64,000 nucleotides of DNA, from NCBI GenBank assembly GCA_026874595.1, contig CM049322.1, forward strand, positions 24,897,400 to 24,961,399, written 5' to 3'. Position 1 is the first letter of the stretch. The number at the start of each line of letters is the position of its first letter. This document shows positions 47,441 to 57,329 of the stretch, piece by piece. The DNA comes from Sipunculus nudus. Lineage: Eukaryota; Annelida; Sipuncula; Golfingiida; Sipunculidae. The position numbers and the translations under genes are program-made. The notes under the pieces were generated by a model. That model saw nothing but the letters and a program-made list of their open reading frames with translations, had not been told where the DNA came from and made no database searches.

Positions 47441-50400
47441 TTAAATAAATACCTCATACGCTACTTCCAAAGAATCTATGGATTCCAACACAGAACGTGG
47501 TTCTCTGAAAGGATTCCTGTGTTTACCCGCTGTGGCCCTTCTGGGTCTATGCCGCTGTGGACATTCGTCTTCTCCGAGTGGAGTGAAGTCATCTTGACTA
47601 ACAGGAATATCCTCACTTCTATGCGTAACATCATCCGAGTTTGTGTTCTGGACAATAATAAGATCACCATCAGATTCCTCACTATCAGACCGAGGTCTTG
47701 TTTCTTGATGAATTTCCTTGTCACTTCGGGACAAGTGTTGTTCAGGACACTTCTTTAATTCGCTCCTGTTTAACCATTTAGTATTCTCACAACTACCATC
47801 AAGTCGTCGTACTTGGTACACGTCTCTCTCCTTAAATCGTGAGATAACCTTGTAGACTTCCGGGTTATATGCATCTGCAATCTTGTGCCGCTCCTTGTGT
47901 CCCCGCTTGCGGACATACACAAGAGCGCCAACATCAAGTGGTGATTCCTTTCCACTATGTCGCTTTCGTCTCTGTTCTGCAGCTTGCTTCAGTCGACTTT
48001 CGACAAGTTTATAAGCATCATTCAATCGCGTCTGATGGGCAGTAACCCAAGGTACCGTTTCATCATGTCCTCTGGTGGTGTTCAGGTAAATGTCAATGGG
48101 CAATCTAGGTTCCCTGCCAAAAAGCAAATAATAAGGGCTAAGCCCTGTTGACGAGTGTGGGCAGGTATTATATGCAGAGATTAATTCCTGAAGATGTTGG
48201 TCTCGTGTTGGTATTGCCACCGTCCACTTCGAGAAAACATCGGTTATCACAAGAACATTTTCCCGGCCATCTGAAGCTGGCTCTAGTACTGTGAAATCTA
48301 TGGCTATAATGTCCAAAGGTTCTCTTGCCACTATCGTACCCAAAGGTGTTTTGACTCGCTCGGGGTTAGCCAAAGCACAACGTTTACACTGTGCCAACCA
48401 TTGTGCTATATGAAAAGACATTTTGGGCCAATAACATCTTGTTCGAATTAACTGGGTGGTCCGCTCAAGACCCTGGTGGCCATTCTTATCATGGAGTCCT
48501 TCTAGCACTTCTGGTCTTAGTTCAGCTGGCAATACTAGTTGCCTCAGCTTTCCAAGTTTAGGGTCCTCCACACATCTATATAATACTCCATCATGTGTCT
48601 CAAGTCGATGCCATTGGCGAAAGAGAAGCTGTACTTCCAATGCTATCCTTCTTAGTTCGACATAAGGTGGTTTACAACCTTTGTCCCAGCTCTTCAAGAA
48701 AATGCCTATAACAGGATCCTTCCTCTGTAAATCCATCAGTTTCTCAGTTGAGAGACAGGGCAATACATTCACCTCAGTAGCCTGCATCTCCAGGTGATGA
48801 GAGTTTGACATCCCCTCTCTACACATAGCTAACTGCAAGTCACCTGGTATCAGTGTGGTTTGTGCCATCACAGAGCAATCCTGATTTTCCTCTTGCTCAT
48901 GCAAGATCTGTTCACTGTTATCCTCACGTAATGCTTCCATGGCATTGATTTCAGGCCATGCTCCGTCATCAACTAGTCTATCGCAATTCTGGTCCCAAGG
49001 CCTGTCTGTCTGACGAGACAGTGCATCCACATTTCCACTCCTTTTGCCTGGGCGGTAGATGATTTCAAAATCAAAACCTGCGAGATCGTTAACCCAACGC
49101 TGCTCCACAGCATTTAGCTTGTTCTGCTTCAATAGATGGGTAAGAGGATTGTTATCCGTCAGTACAGTGAAAGATGAGTATTGTAGGTATTCTCGAAATT
49201 TTTCTGTGATTGCCCACTTGAGGGCTAGCAGTTCTAACTTTTTCGAACTGTAACGGTTCATATTCCTCTCATGCCGGCGGAGTCCGCGACTAGCATATGC
49301 TACTGCTCTCTTTTTACCGTTTTGAACCTGGCTCAATACAGCAGCTAATCCTGAAAAGGACGCATCAGTCTCAACAATGAAGGGTAAGAAAAAATCAGCA
49401 AATGCCAATACCGGTGCAGAAACTAGTGCTTGCTTCACCTCTTGGAATGCCCTCTCGCACTCAATACTCCACTCTCTAATGGGCACTTTCTGCCGCTTGA
49501 CCTTCTGTTTGGCAATTAAAACAGCAACAAGGTCATTCAATGGTTTGACCTTGGCCGCAAATCCGGTTAAGAACCGCCGGTAGAACGAGCTAAACCCTAG
49601 AAACTGACGAAGGGCTTTTAAGCTGTCTGGACCTGGCCAATCAGCGACACATGCAAGTTTGCCTGGATCGGGCCAAATACCTTGCTCCGAGATCACATGT
49701 CCTAGGTATTTTATTTCTGTCTTGAAGAACTGACATTTATCAAGAGAAAGTTTGAGCTGATTTTTCTGCAACTTTTGGAAAACATTTTCCAAGTGGACCA
49801 AATGTTCCTCGTAAGACTTGGAGAAGATTACTATGTCGTCCAAGTATACTAGAAGAGAGGAATAGAGATCATCCCTGAATATCATAGTCATCAAGCGTTG
49901 CCAAGTAGCTGGTGCCGAGACTAACTCAAATGGCATTCTAATGTGTTCGTATAATCCAGCTGGTGTTACAAACGCTGTCTTGTGACGATCCTCAGGAGCT
50001 ACTTCAACCTGAGCATATGCTGTTGCTAGATCTAAAGTACTATAGACCTTTGAGTTCCCAAGTGTTTCAAGAGACTCAACAACTCTTGGTAATGGAAACG
50101 AATCCTTCCTAGTTTTCTGATTCAGTTTCCTATAGTCAATGCATAGGCGAATACCTCCTGATTTCTTTCGTACCACCACCATCGGTGAGGCATATGGAGA
50201 ATTACTCTCGCAAATGATACCTTTCCGCACTAACTCCTCTAAGTGAGCTTTCACTTCCTGCCATAGATGTGGCGAAAGACGCCGAAATGGTTGTACAATC
50301 GGTTCATCATCAGCTGTTACGATTCCATGCTGTATCAGAGGTGTCGCACTCAACTCTGATCCTTCCTTGTAGAAGATCTCTTCATATTTTCTGAACATAC

Positions 50401-51463
50401 TTGTAACCTTGTCCTTCGAGATTTCCGTATTATCAAAGTCAATTTTGTTGAGTACAGAGTCAACACAATGATGGTCTTTTTCAGTTACACAGGTGTCTTT
50501 TTCTATGGTTATTCCCTCATGGGATAAGCCTACACGTAAATGTTCACCGTCCACGGAGTCCACTTCTTGTGCTCTTCCAATCAATGTACGTGGTTTAATT
50601 CTTATCACCTCATCACTACAATTCATAAGCTGGACACAACTCGGTTGGTGCTGGACAACTGTGGGAGCTACTTGCAATCCATCAGGAAGATGTTGTCTGT
50701 CCTCAAGGGGTTCCACTACCGAAACTATCCTTCTTGGAGGACCTGTGACTGGCACAGCAGTCAAACTTTGAGGGGGTATACATATCTCCTGAACTTCTGC
50801 AATGCGCACCGAGTTCAAAGTAAGAGGTTTCTCTTCTGTTGGATTATCCTCAACCAAATGTATGAGACTGTCAAAGTCTTTGACGTTACTTAGGACATTC
50901 GTCCCAATCAGCCCAGGGAGTTGTTTCCGACTCTCCAGAGTGTGAGGAGTATCTCTAACTACAAGCACACCAACATCAGGGAATACCTTCCCATTTAATT
51001 CAACATCAAGGATGGCAAGCCCAATGTAGGGAACCTCTAAGCCATTGGCCGCTCTGACTTTGAGCCATTCAATTGGCTCCAACACATTCCGTCCATCTTC
51101 ACTGTAAATCCAGTCTCTGAAAAACCTTTCAGATATGGTAGTCACTACTGAACCTGTATCGACTAAACATGCAACTTCTATACCTGCAAACTTAGCAGTA
51201 ATGGTTGGTCTAGGTCCAGCAATCTTTGATATCTCCACTGTGAGATCAGCGTCTATCTGATTATTGCTAAGGGAAACAGGGGCCTGTTCTGTCTGGTTTG
51301 TTGCACTACTAGAGGGCTCGTTTCTCCTATTAGGTTGCAAATCATATCCACCACGTCGAAATCTGTGTCCACCTCGGTAATATCCACCACGGCCTCTGAC
51401 ATTCTCTGTTCTAGGCGCAGGGGTACTTGGACGAGAAAAGTTATCAAATAAGGTTGTGATCAT
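47441..51463 (-). CDS. pol: Ty3/Gypsy Pol polyprotein, integrase core internally deleted (1340 residues)
   Basis: Residues 22-40 are RGG-rich. An aspartic protease motif (DTGS, 102-105) follows. Reverse transcriptase spans about 395-600 with LDLA (D478) and YLDD (540-543). RNase H has D700, E744, D770 and D813. The integrase zinc domain has H991, H996, C1026 and C1029. The core begins with D1056 (AIDFT) but jumps after about residue 1090 straight to the post-core segment (LISAYN...SPYYLLFGREPRLP). The second Asp and the Glu of the DDE triad are therefore absent, by roughly 90 residues compared with the family, while the frame stays open. The RT B-motif reads MPFELVSAPATWQ, where MPFGL is usual. 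No chromodomain. The start shown is the first Met after the gag stop; translation probably depends on gag. Confidence 0.93.
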   Translation of the reverse strand: MITTLFDNFSRPSTPAPRTENVRGRGGYYRGGHRFRRGGYDLQPNRRNEPSSSATNQTEQAPVSLSNNQIDADLTVEISKIAGPRPTITAKFAGIEVACLVDTGSVVTTISERFFRDWIYSEDGRNVLEPIEWLKVRAANGLEVPYIGLAILDVELNGKVFPDVGVLVVRDTPHTLESRKQLPGLIGTNVLSNVKDFDSLIHLVEDNPTEEKPLTLNSVRIAEVQEICIPPQSLTAVPVTGPPRRIVSVVEPLEDRQHLPDGLQVAPTVVQHQPSCVQLMNCSDEVIRIKPRTLIGRAQEVDSVDGEHLRVGLSHEGITIEKDTCVTEKDHHCVDSVLNKIDFDNTEISKDKVTSMFRKYEEIFYKEGSELSATPLIQHGIVTADDEPIVQPFRRLSPHLWQEVKAHLEELVRKGIICESNSPYASPMVVVRKKSGGIRLCIDYRKLNQKTRKDSFPLPRVVESLETLGNSKVYSTLDLATAYAQVEVAPEDRHKTAFVTPAGLYEHIRMPFELVSAPATWQRLMTMIFRDDLYSSLLVYLDDIVIFSKSYEEHLVHLENVFQKLQKNQLKLSLDKCQFFKTEIKYLGHVISEQGIWPDPGKLACVADWPGPDSLKALRQFLGFSSFYRRFLTGFAAKVKPLNDLVAVLIAKQKVKRQKVPIREWSIECERAFQEVKQALVSAPVLAFADFFLPFIVETDASFSGLAAVLSQVQNGKKRAVAYASRGLRRHERNMNRYSSKKLELLALKWAITEKFREYLQYSSFTVLTDNNPLTHLLKQNKLNAVEQRWVNDLAGFDFEIIYRPGKRSGNVDALSRQTDRPWDQNCDRLVDDGAWPEINAMEALREDNSEQILHEQEENQDCSVMAQTTLIPGDLQLAMCREGMSNSHHLEMQATEVNVLPCLSTEKLMDLQRKDPVIGIFLKSWDKGCKPPYVELRRIALEVQLLFRQWHRLETHDGVLYRCVEDPKLGKLRQLVLPAELRPEVLEGLHDKNGHQGLERTTQLIRTRCYWPKMSFHIAQWLAQCKRCALANPERVKTPLGTIVAREPLDIIAIDFTVLEPASDGRENVLVITDVFSKWTVAIPTRDQHLQELISAYNTCPHSSTGLSPYYLLFGREPRLPIDIYLNTTRGHDETVPWVTAHQTRLNDAYKLVESRLKQAAEQRRKRHSGKESPLDVGALVYVRKRGHKERHKIADAYNPEVYKVISRFKERDVYQVRRLDGSCENTKWLNRSELKKCPEQHLSRSDKEIHQETRPRSDSEESDGDLIIVQNTNSDDVTHRSEDIPVSQDDFTPLGEDECPQRHRPRRATAGKHRNPFREPRSVLESIDSLEVAYEVFI

Positions 51464-51568
51464 CTTCTGTTGCTGGTTGATTTGTTCTTGCTGAGCCTTA
51501 ATCTGTTCCTGCTGCCGATCTTGAAGCGTAACTAGTGACTGGACTTGCTGTCCTAGTAATTCGACAGT
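51464..51568 (-). CDS. Open gag-pol linker in the same frame
   Basis: These 35 codons lie between the TAG and Pol's first Met, with no other stop. They encode a Gln-rich, heptad-like stretch (for example RQQEQIKAQQEQINQQQ). This suggests that gag and pol form one continuous coding region apart from the TAG. Confidence 0.7.
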
Positions 51569-52306
51569 CTAACGTAAAGTTGACAGCTCAGTCTCTGTAT
51601 TAACAGGAGTGGTCACTGTACCTCTTCTACATGGAGAGTGGCGAGCTGCAGCACCACCAATGGTGTACACTGCATCCTCATCTAACCATGTTGTATTATG
51701 ATTATTTGGATAGCCAGGAGTCTCCTCAGTCCAGCGAATAGCCGAATTCCGTACTTCCTTGAAAGTCAAGGCTGGCCTATCCTCCACCAGTTTTTTGAGA
51801 TCGTGTCGCAAATATTTATCTTTAACCTTTTCCGCAAAGCAGTTCTTAAGTAATTTATCAGGGTCAGCCACAGCGGAGCTGTCCTCCTGTTGGACTCGTG
51901 ATAAAAGTCCCATCAAGGCGTGACTGAATTCCCGCAGCGATTCTCCCTCTCGCTGGTGCCTCGCATGGAATACTGTCAAAAGTTGGGTGGTAGACAACTT
52001 TTCCCCAAAGGCATCGCGAAGAATCTTTAGGACTTGCTTAGTATCCTTACGATCAGACTCATCTGCATACCTCACTTCCTGTCGGGCAGGGTCTTCTAAA
52101 TGACTTTCAATAAAGTCGACAGCAGTCTTACCTCTAAAGCCTTGTATTTGAAGTGCCCTCTCAACTTCCAGAATCCACTCATTTACATCACCCGAGGTGC
52201 CATCGAAACTACGTAACCTTTGATGAGTCTGTATAACACCCTCCTTCTCATCTACTTTCTGTTGTAGGTCCTCAACTATTTTTCTTAGACTCTCCAAGTC
52301 AGCCAT
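51569..52306 (-). CDS. gag: Gag-like structural protein, 245 residues
   Basis: The N terminus is a short predicted coiled coil (MADLESLRKIVEDLQQKVDE), followed by a capsid-like region with the F-G-V-x-x-W pattern (RSFDGTSGDVNEWILEVERA, from about residue 32) and helices to about residue 195, consistent with retrotransposon Gag. There is no CCHC zinc knuckle. It ends in TAG at 51569-51571. Pol continues in the same frame, with 35 sense codons, Gln-rich and coiled-coil-like, between the stop and Pol's first Met. Either the stop is read through to make Gag-Pol, or it is a recent nonsense change in a single-ORF element. Confidence 0.85.
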   Translation of the reverse strand: MADLESLRKIVEDLQQKVDEKEGVIQTHQRLRSFDGTSGDVNEWILEVERALQIQGFRGKTAVDFIESHLEDPARQEVRYADESDRKDTKQVLKILRDAFGEKLSTTQLLTVFHARHQREGESLREFSHALMGLLSRVQQEDSSAVADPDKLLKNCFAEKVKDKYLRHDLKKLVEDRPALTFKEVRNSAIRWTEETPGYPNNHNTTWLDEDAVYTIGGAAARHSPCRRGTVTTPVNTETELSTLR

Positions 52307-54309
52307 TTTAAATTATGATTCAACAATATCAAAGCAAGATCATCAAAACACTCACCTGTACCAGCGACAATACAGAACAATGGATCACAGGACCTGGATG
52401 CGTGTCAGCAAACACACTAATGAAGGGTCAAACCTCAAGATAAATTATAAACTGGAAATCACTGCTAGTCATACAAAAATAAAAACGTATGACTGCGATA
52501 AGTAGGATATAATGTGACCTCACACACCAGTCACTGAGAAAAATCAACTATCCATCCTCAAGGAAGAGTACACCCGCACTAGATCTTTATGCAAAAAAAA
52601 ACTGCAATCAGCTGCGCATGACGAGAGTATCGATGAATGATAGGTGAGTTTGCTGAGATTCACTTTGTTCACTCTGGGCAATTCACCACTAAATATATAG
52701 CTATGTTAAACTATCAGTCCAGTGTTAACAGTACATTTTGTGTTACAATATGAAAACACTCAAATATGCAGGCACGAGTATGAGTAAACGTGAACATCAT
52801 AGTCTGAAAACCATATGCATGGATTAAACATTCACTAACAAAATAAGAAACATTCATACAAAAAAAACCTCATAGACTGTATCGCAAAACCCTATCAATA
52901 AGTTCAGACCCTTGCTTTACTGGCTTTATCAAATTTGTGGCGGTCACTTTAAAAACCAGGAACACAGCAATGTTCCCCTTTAATGAAGTTGAAGGGTCTT
53001 AAACAGGCTTAAACCATCAAAGTGCCCACAATGTGCCATAAAAAAACAAATAATTTACCTTTCGACACAGATGAACACAGCCTCTGCAACCTACTCAAAA
53101 ACTTGTAAGTAGTATTACAGTATGTAGTTTACACCGTGACGTGATAATCTTCAAAATATGCACTCAAATACACTGGTCTTATCGTCGCAAATAAAAAAAA
53201 GTGCGGGAGCAATCATTTACAATTATGTCTTTCTTCTACAGTATCTGCACAACTGTGTCGCAATACATTTTATGTATACCCTAAACATTTAAACCATAAA
53301 CATTGGAACAAGTCTACATTTAATACACTAAATACAGTAACTGCTGCTTCAAGGGGGTAAATACATACTATCCGTAGTGAACCAAGGAAATATGATGATG
53401 GTTCAGCTTCATCTATCATCAAGTCAACACATGTAATACATAATACTCAGCATAGTAATACTTCTGTATCACTATCACCTACAGCAGGTACAAGGTTCCA
53501 CTTTGAAAAAACAATTATAAATATATGTGAGCTCAGATCAGTTGCAATTAGCCAAGAATGTGACCTGTGTTACATTACTTTAGTGTATTATATCTCTACA
53601 TTCAATTAGGTCATTATGTTAATAACCTTAATAACAGGTTATGTTTTGATTGCCGTTTGTCTGTTGATCTAGCATCACTATGGCTGAATCAGTAGTCCAG
53701 TACCTAAAAAAACTGCATGCACCAGAAAAATAGGAAAAACATTAACCATGAATATTTTCAGAAACAGAAGCACTGCAATAATGTTAATGTTATGTGCTGG
53801 GCCATGTGTTTGTATCTTAGTAACGATGTGTACTATGTGTCGCCAACACTGACATAGAGTAAGTTCCCAACTCTACAAGATGCATGTCATATCTTACTGA
53901 TAATAATACTCTCATGACATAAGAGAGCTATACAGCACAAATGAGTTCACAGCACGTGTACATCTATCCTCGCTTGCTTTTGGCCATGACACCATGACAG
54001 TCCCGTTTAACACCAATCGTAATACATTTATGCTGATCACAGCAGGTAAAGCAAGTCCATGGTAAGTGGAAACATGGATAAAGTCCATCACATATGGCAA
54101 TCCCGACATCTGGTTATCTGGACATCCACTAATCTGTACATCCTTTAATCTGAACATCTGCAAATCTGGACACAGCCAGTAATCTGGACAATCTGGTAAA
54201 TCTGGACAATCAGGTACTCTGGCAATCCGGTAATCTGGACAATCAGGTTATCTGGACAATCCGGTAATCTGGACTATCTGGTAATCTGGACAATCCGGTA
54301 ATCTGGACT
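52307..54309 (-). other. Unusually long 5' leader of the retrotransposon
   Basis: About 2.0 kb separates the primer-binding site from the gag start, where a few hundred bases is more usual. An 83-codon minus-strand frame (53912-54163) overlaps the degenerate start of the 17-bp repeats and has no recognised domain. The leader may hold packaging or internal-initiation signals, or acquired sequence. Confidence 0.7.
54180..54309 (-). repeat. 17-bp minisatellite in the retrotransposon leader
   Basis: About eight head-to-tail units of AATCTGGACAATCCGGT with small variations, ending directly at the primer-binding site. More degenerate units extend back to about 54098. Confidence 0.9.
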
Positions 54310-54324
54310 ATCCCACTTCTGACA
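54310..54324 (-). other. Primer-binding site, tRNA-Leu type
   Basis: On the minus strand TGTCAGAAGTGGGAT is complementary to the 3' end of animal tRNA-Leu (ending ATCCCACTTCTGACA), excluding the CCA tail. It starts five bases inside the 5' LTR boundary. Confidence 0.8.
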
Positions 54325-54329
54325 GAAAC

Positions 54330-55653
54330 TGTGGCCGAATCCCCATGGACTGAGACAGACAACCAGCAAAGGTTGACAAAGATTTATTCTGTCGTATTGG
54401 TTACATAAAACTCAGGACAGCACAGGAAACCCTGAAAAACATATGATAATAAAGAAATAAAACATTTACCGAGTCACTGTAGTATCCTTAAGCATGCAAA
54501 GTAGTGTGACCTCAGATTCCATATAATTCAAGATATATCCTATTGTTATCTTCATATAACTCTGTTACTGTACAGGAAAACTTCATTGGGGCAGGATAAC
54601 TACTAATAAACAAAGTAGGTCAAACTGGGTTAGACTGTACAGATGTTGAGCTTAAAACAAACAGAATGGGTGGCAAGGTAATGGGGTTATACTGCAATAT
54701 ATGTGATATATATATGTTATCTCACAATAATGCTCATAGAGATTCAACTATTACTATCCATCCACAATGTGCGAAACAAATACACCCATGTTACCTTGAC
54801 ATAAGAGTGACAATAAGAACTAATACCCAAATTAGTCCATCTAAACAAAATACATTAATAGACAATACTTAGTACACTTAAAACAGTCTTAAATACTTAC
54901 ACATCTGTATTAAACAATACTGAGTTGTTGGAATGATACCATATAGTACACCAGGTTATGTTTCACAGACCATATATTACATATGACCAGACCATTTAAG
55001 AGTATCACTAATTAAGGAGTATCTAGGTCATCATGACATAAATCTACCAAATGTTCTAATTACACTACAAGACCTAGTTGAAATATACCTTTAAGCATAT
55101 CTGATGACGTCACGTCTCATCATATCCCATACATACACCATGAAAGATAAGAATTGTATCAAATATTACGAACCGCGGTTAGCAGGTTTCTAAGGGTGGG
55201 ACCACTGGACGTCATTAAGGCGAGGCACGACTATCGTCAAGTGCAACATTCTGCAGCCTGCAATCCAATCACAAAATGGCGGTTTAACTACGCAGTTCCA
55301 AACTTGTGAACATCATGAATCTGGGTGCCAGCTGACACACCTTCATTCAACAAATTGGACATATCAAAACAATGACTGGAAATAGCTTGCAATACGAAGA
55401 TCGCCTGGAAAAGTCATTCTTACCGCAAATTGGCGTAAAACCTTTGTTCTAGAGCGGCAAAACGGCAGGAGACGTCTCAACGAGCTGAGCGTTCACAAAA
55501 AAAGGTCATTTCACAGAAACTCCCCAGCAGATGGCGCTGGTTGGCAGAATTAGTAGACTGGCGACTGACAACCGGCTCCTAAACAAGGTGGCAGCACAGT
55601 ACAAAAATAACCAAATATACGGGGGTTTGTCCGAATCCAGCGAGACGGTCACA
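54330..55653 (-). repeat. 5' LTR (element orientation), 1324 bp
   Basis: Near-identical partner of 45906-47233. The minus-strand AATAAA is at 54383-54388. A plus-strand 68-codon frame (54666-54872) is repeated exactly in the other LTR (46247-46453) and is judged incidental. Confidence 0.95.
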
Positions 55654-55969
55654 GTAAGAACCTGTCTTCAGTACACATATGCCTTTATGGTCGTTTTCTT
55701 ATATATATGGTAGTTCGTATATATGGTTATATATATATATATATATACATATCGCCTCGTAAAACCCCCTTATGTAAACGTACCAGGTAGAACAAAACCT
55801 AAGTCAAAGATAACAGTATTGAATATGAAATGATAACTCGATTAGGTGTGAACAGAGACTACGGATGGCGGACGCAGGATGACGGAAGCGCATGTGGATG
55901 CGGAAGGGGAAAAAACGGATAGGTGTGAACGCGGCTTTAGTCATTTGGCCAAATAAATTTACTAAAATT

Positions 55970-56420
55970 ATAATATCCGAAACGGCAGAGCTAGCATCAC
56001 AGAATTTTACACAAATATTAGTCACATGAATCATATTTGATCATATATTGGCGTTCTTGCGGTGTCACCTGTATACATCAACCTGTTTTAACTGGAAAAA
56101 AATAGTAATTTTAGCCACTTCTAGCCATCACATTAAAAATGATTTATGATGAAACCGTCAAGCGAAATTGTTCAGTATTTCACAAGAATTCTCTCAGTTG
56201 TATAAGAGTAGATCGGGTTCATTGATTTTCGGTAGAATCATAGAAATTGGTCATGTGGCCAAGTAAGCCTCTAACAAACTGAGGGCTGCAATAGTCTTCT
56301 TATGCAAAACCTTTGTTTCAAATTCTGAAACACTGCACAAAATGATTCTTAGGTGGCCTTTTATAGTAAATGATTTTTGAATAATTTGACCTTTAACAAT
56401 GAAAGGACCGTGAGATACTT
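55970..56420 (+). repeat. Copy related to the 36000-37200 repeat
   Basis: GGCAGAGCTAGCATCACAGAATTTTACACAAAT and ATTTATGATGAAACCGTCAAG match the order of 36780-36950 and beyond, including a GGTGTCACCTGTAT version of the GGTGGYGCCACCTGC core. Confidence 0.6.
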
Positions 56421-56597
56421 GTAGTAATAAACTGAGCCCTGTGGGTATATATAGACAGAGCTGTACAGGCAGTATAAATAATCGGTGTCCATATCCAGCT
56501 TATGTGTAAGATAAATACGTGGATAAAATCTGTATTATATAATCTGTATCACTTATGAAGTGACGTCAAAGTACTTCACACTACATGTGTCGCCACA

Positions 56598-56861
56598 GTG
56601 ACTTTGCATGCAGCAGGGAGAACCACGTGACGTCATTTCACTGGTTCCAATAAAAGTGTGCAAATAGGGTTTAGAGGTTAAAGCAGCCGGCCGGAAAGCG
56701 GAAGAACATCGGTTCGATTCCGATCGGCAGTGAACCGACATTTCTGTGTATTCTACTTCCATCTATATATTCAATGAACCAGCATGGCTAATCATGCATC
56801 TCTCTATAATAAATATCGCACACAATACAAGGCCACCAGTTCTCCCTGCTGCATGCAAAGT
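56598..56861. repeat. 24-bp inverted repeat enclosing a tRNA-like sequence
   Basis: GACTTTGCATGCAGCAGGGA-GAAC (about 56598-56621) is matched in reverse complement near 56838-56861. Next to it, CACTGGTTCCAATAAAAGTG (near 56640) is repeated directly as CGCTGGTTCCTATAAAAGTG (near 56912), each followed by TGCAAATA and preceded by TGACGTCA. A composite or foldback element is likely. Confidence 0.65.
56660..56735 (+). ncRNA. tRNA-like sequence (probable SINE head)
   Basis: GGTTCGATTCC (56711-56721) is a perfect B box within a T-arm whose ATCGG/CCGAT stem pairs fully. GGGTTTAGAGG about 43 nt upstream is a partial A box. No matching acceptor stem was found, so a functional tRNA is unlikely. Confidence 0.45.
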
Positions 56862-56939
56862 CGCTTTGCCGACAAATGTAGTGGGTAATAGGGCCTACTC
56901 TGACGTCACTTCGCTGGTTCCTATAAAAGTGTGCAAATA

Positions 56940-56946
<7 letters not shown>

Positions 56947-57011
<65 letters not shown>
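56947..57011. repeat. (CT)n-(TA)n compound microsatellite
   Basis: About 17 CT units followed by about 14 TA units. Confidence 0.97.
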
Positions 57012-57014
<3 letters not shown>

Positions 57015-57228
57015 CATTGTAAACTTTCTGAAGTTTCGCCGCGATTGAGGTTTTTGACCGGGTATCTCCTCCAGTGCTCACAAAACCTCCAGCTTTTCGT
57101 GGACCCTTTACAGGGGATTTCCAGTCGTAAGCAAAGTTTAGAGCTCGTGCTTCATATCATTTCGGCGAAACGTCACCGAGGTGTAAACTATGGCCATGGA
57201 AGTTCATTATGTATGACATGTGATAGCA

Positions 57229-57232
<4 letters not shown>

Positions 57233-57319
<87 letters not shown>
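57233..57319. repeat. (TA)n microsatellite
   Basis: About 43 uninterrupted TA dinucleotides. Long Ile-Tyr frames on both strands come from this tract. Confidence 0.98.
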
Positions 57320-57321
<2 letters not shown>

Positions 57322-57329
57322 TTATGTCT

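Larger units (their letters stand above)
45906..55653 (-). mobile_element. Ty3/Gypsy LTR retrotransposon, 9.75 kb, nearly intact
   Basis: Two LTRs, primer-binding site, gag, pol and polypurine tract are in canonical order on the minus strand. The flanking tetranucleotide GTAA occurs before (45902-45905) and after (55654-55657) the element and is a likely target-site duplication. Protease, then reverse transcriptase, then RNase H, then integrase is the Ty3/Gypsy order. No envelope gene and no chromodomain are seen. The LTR pair differs by about two substitutions, a 5-bp indel and a 1-bp indel over 1.3 kb, indicating a recent insertion. Defects: a TAG between gag and pol, and an in-frame gap in the integrase core. 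Confidence 0.95.

Noticed and set aside
47384-47758. Plus-strand frame of 124 codons
   Set aside because: Lies antisense within the 3' part of the Gypsy pol gene and its short 3' UTR; no domain, explained as a shadow.
52307-54329. Envelope or extra gene in the retrotransposon
   Set aside because: This region is upstream of gag, has no long frame, and no envelope-like frame exists downstream of pol, where only ~200 bp remain before the LTR.
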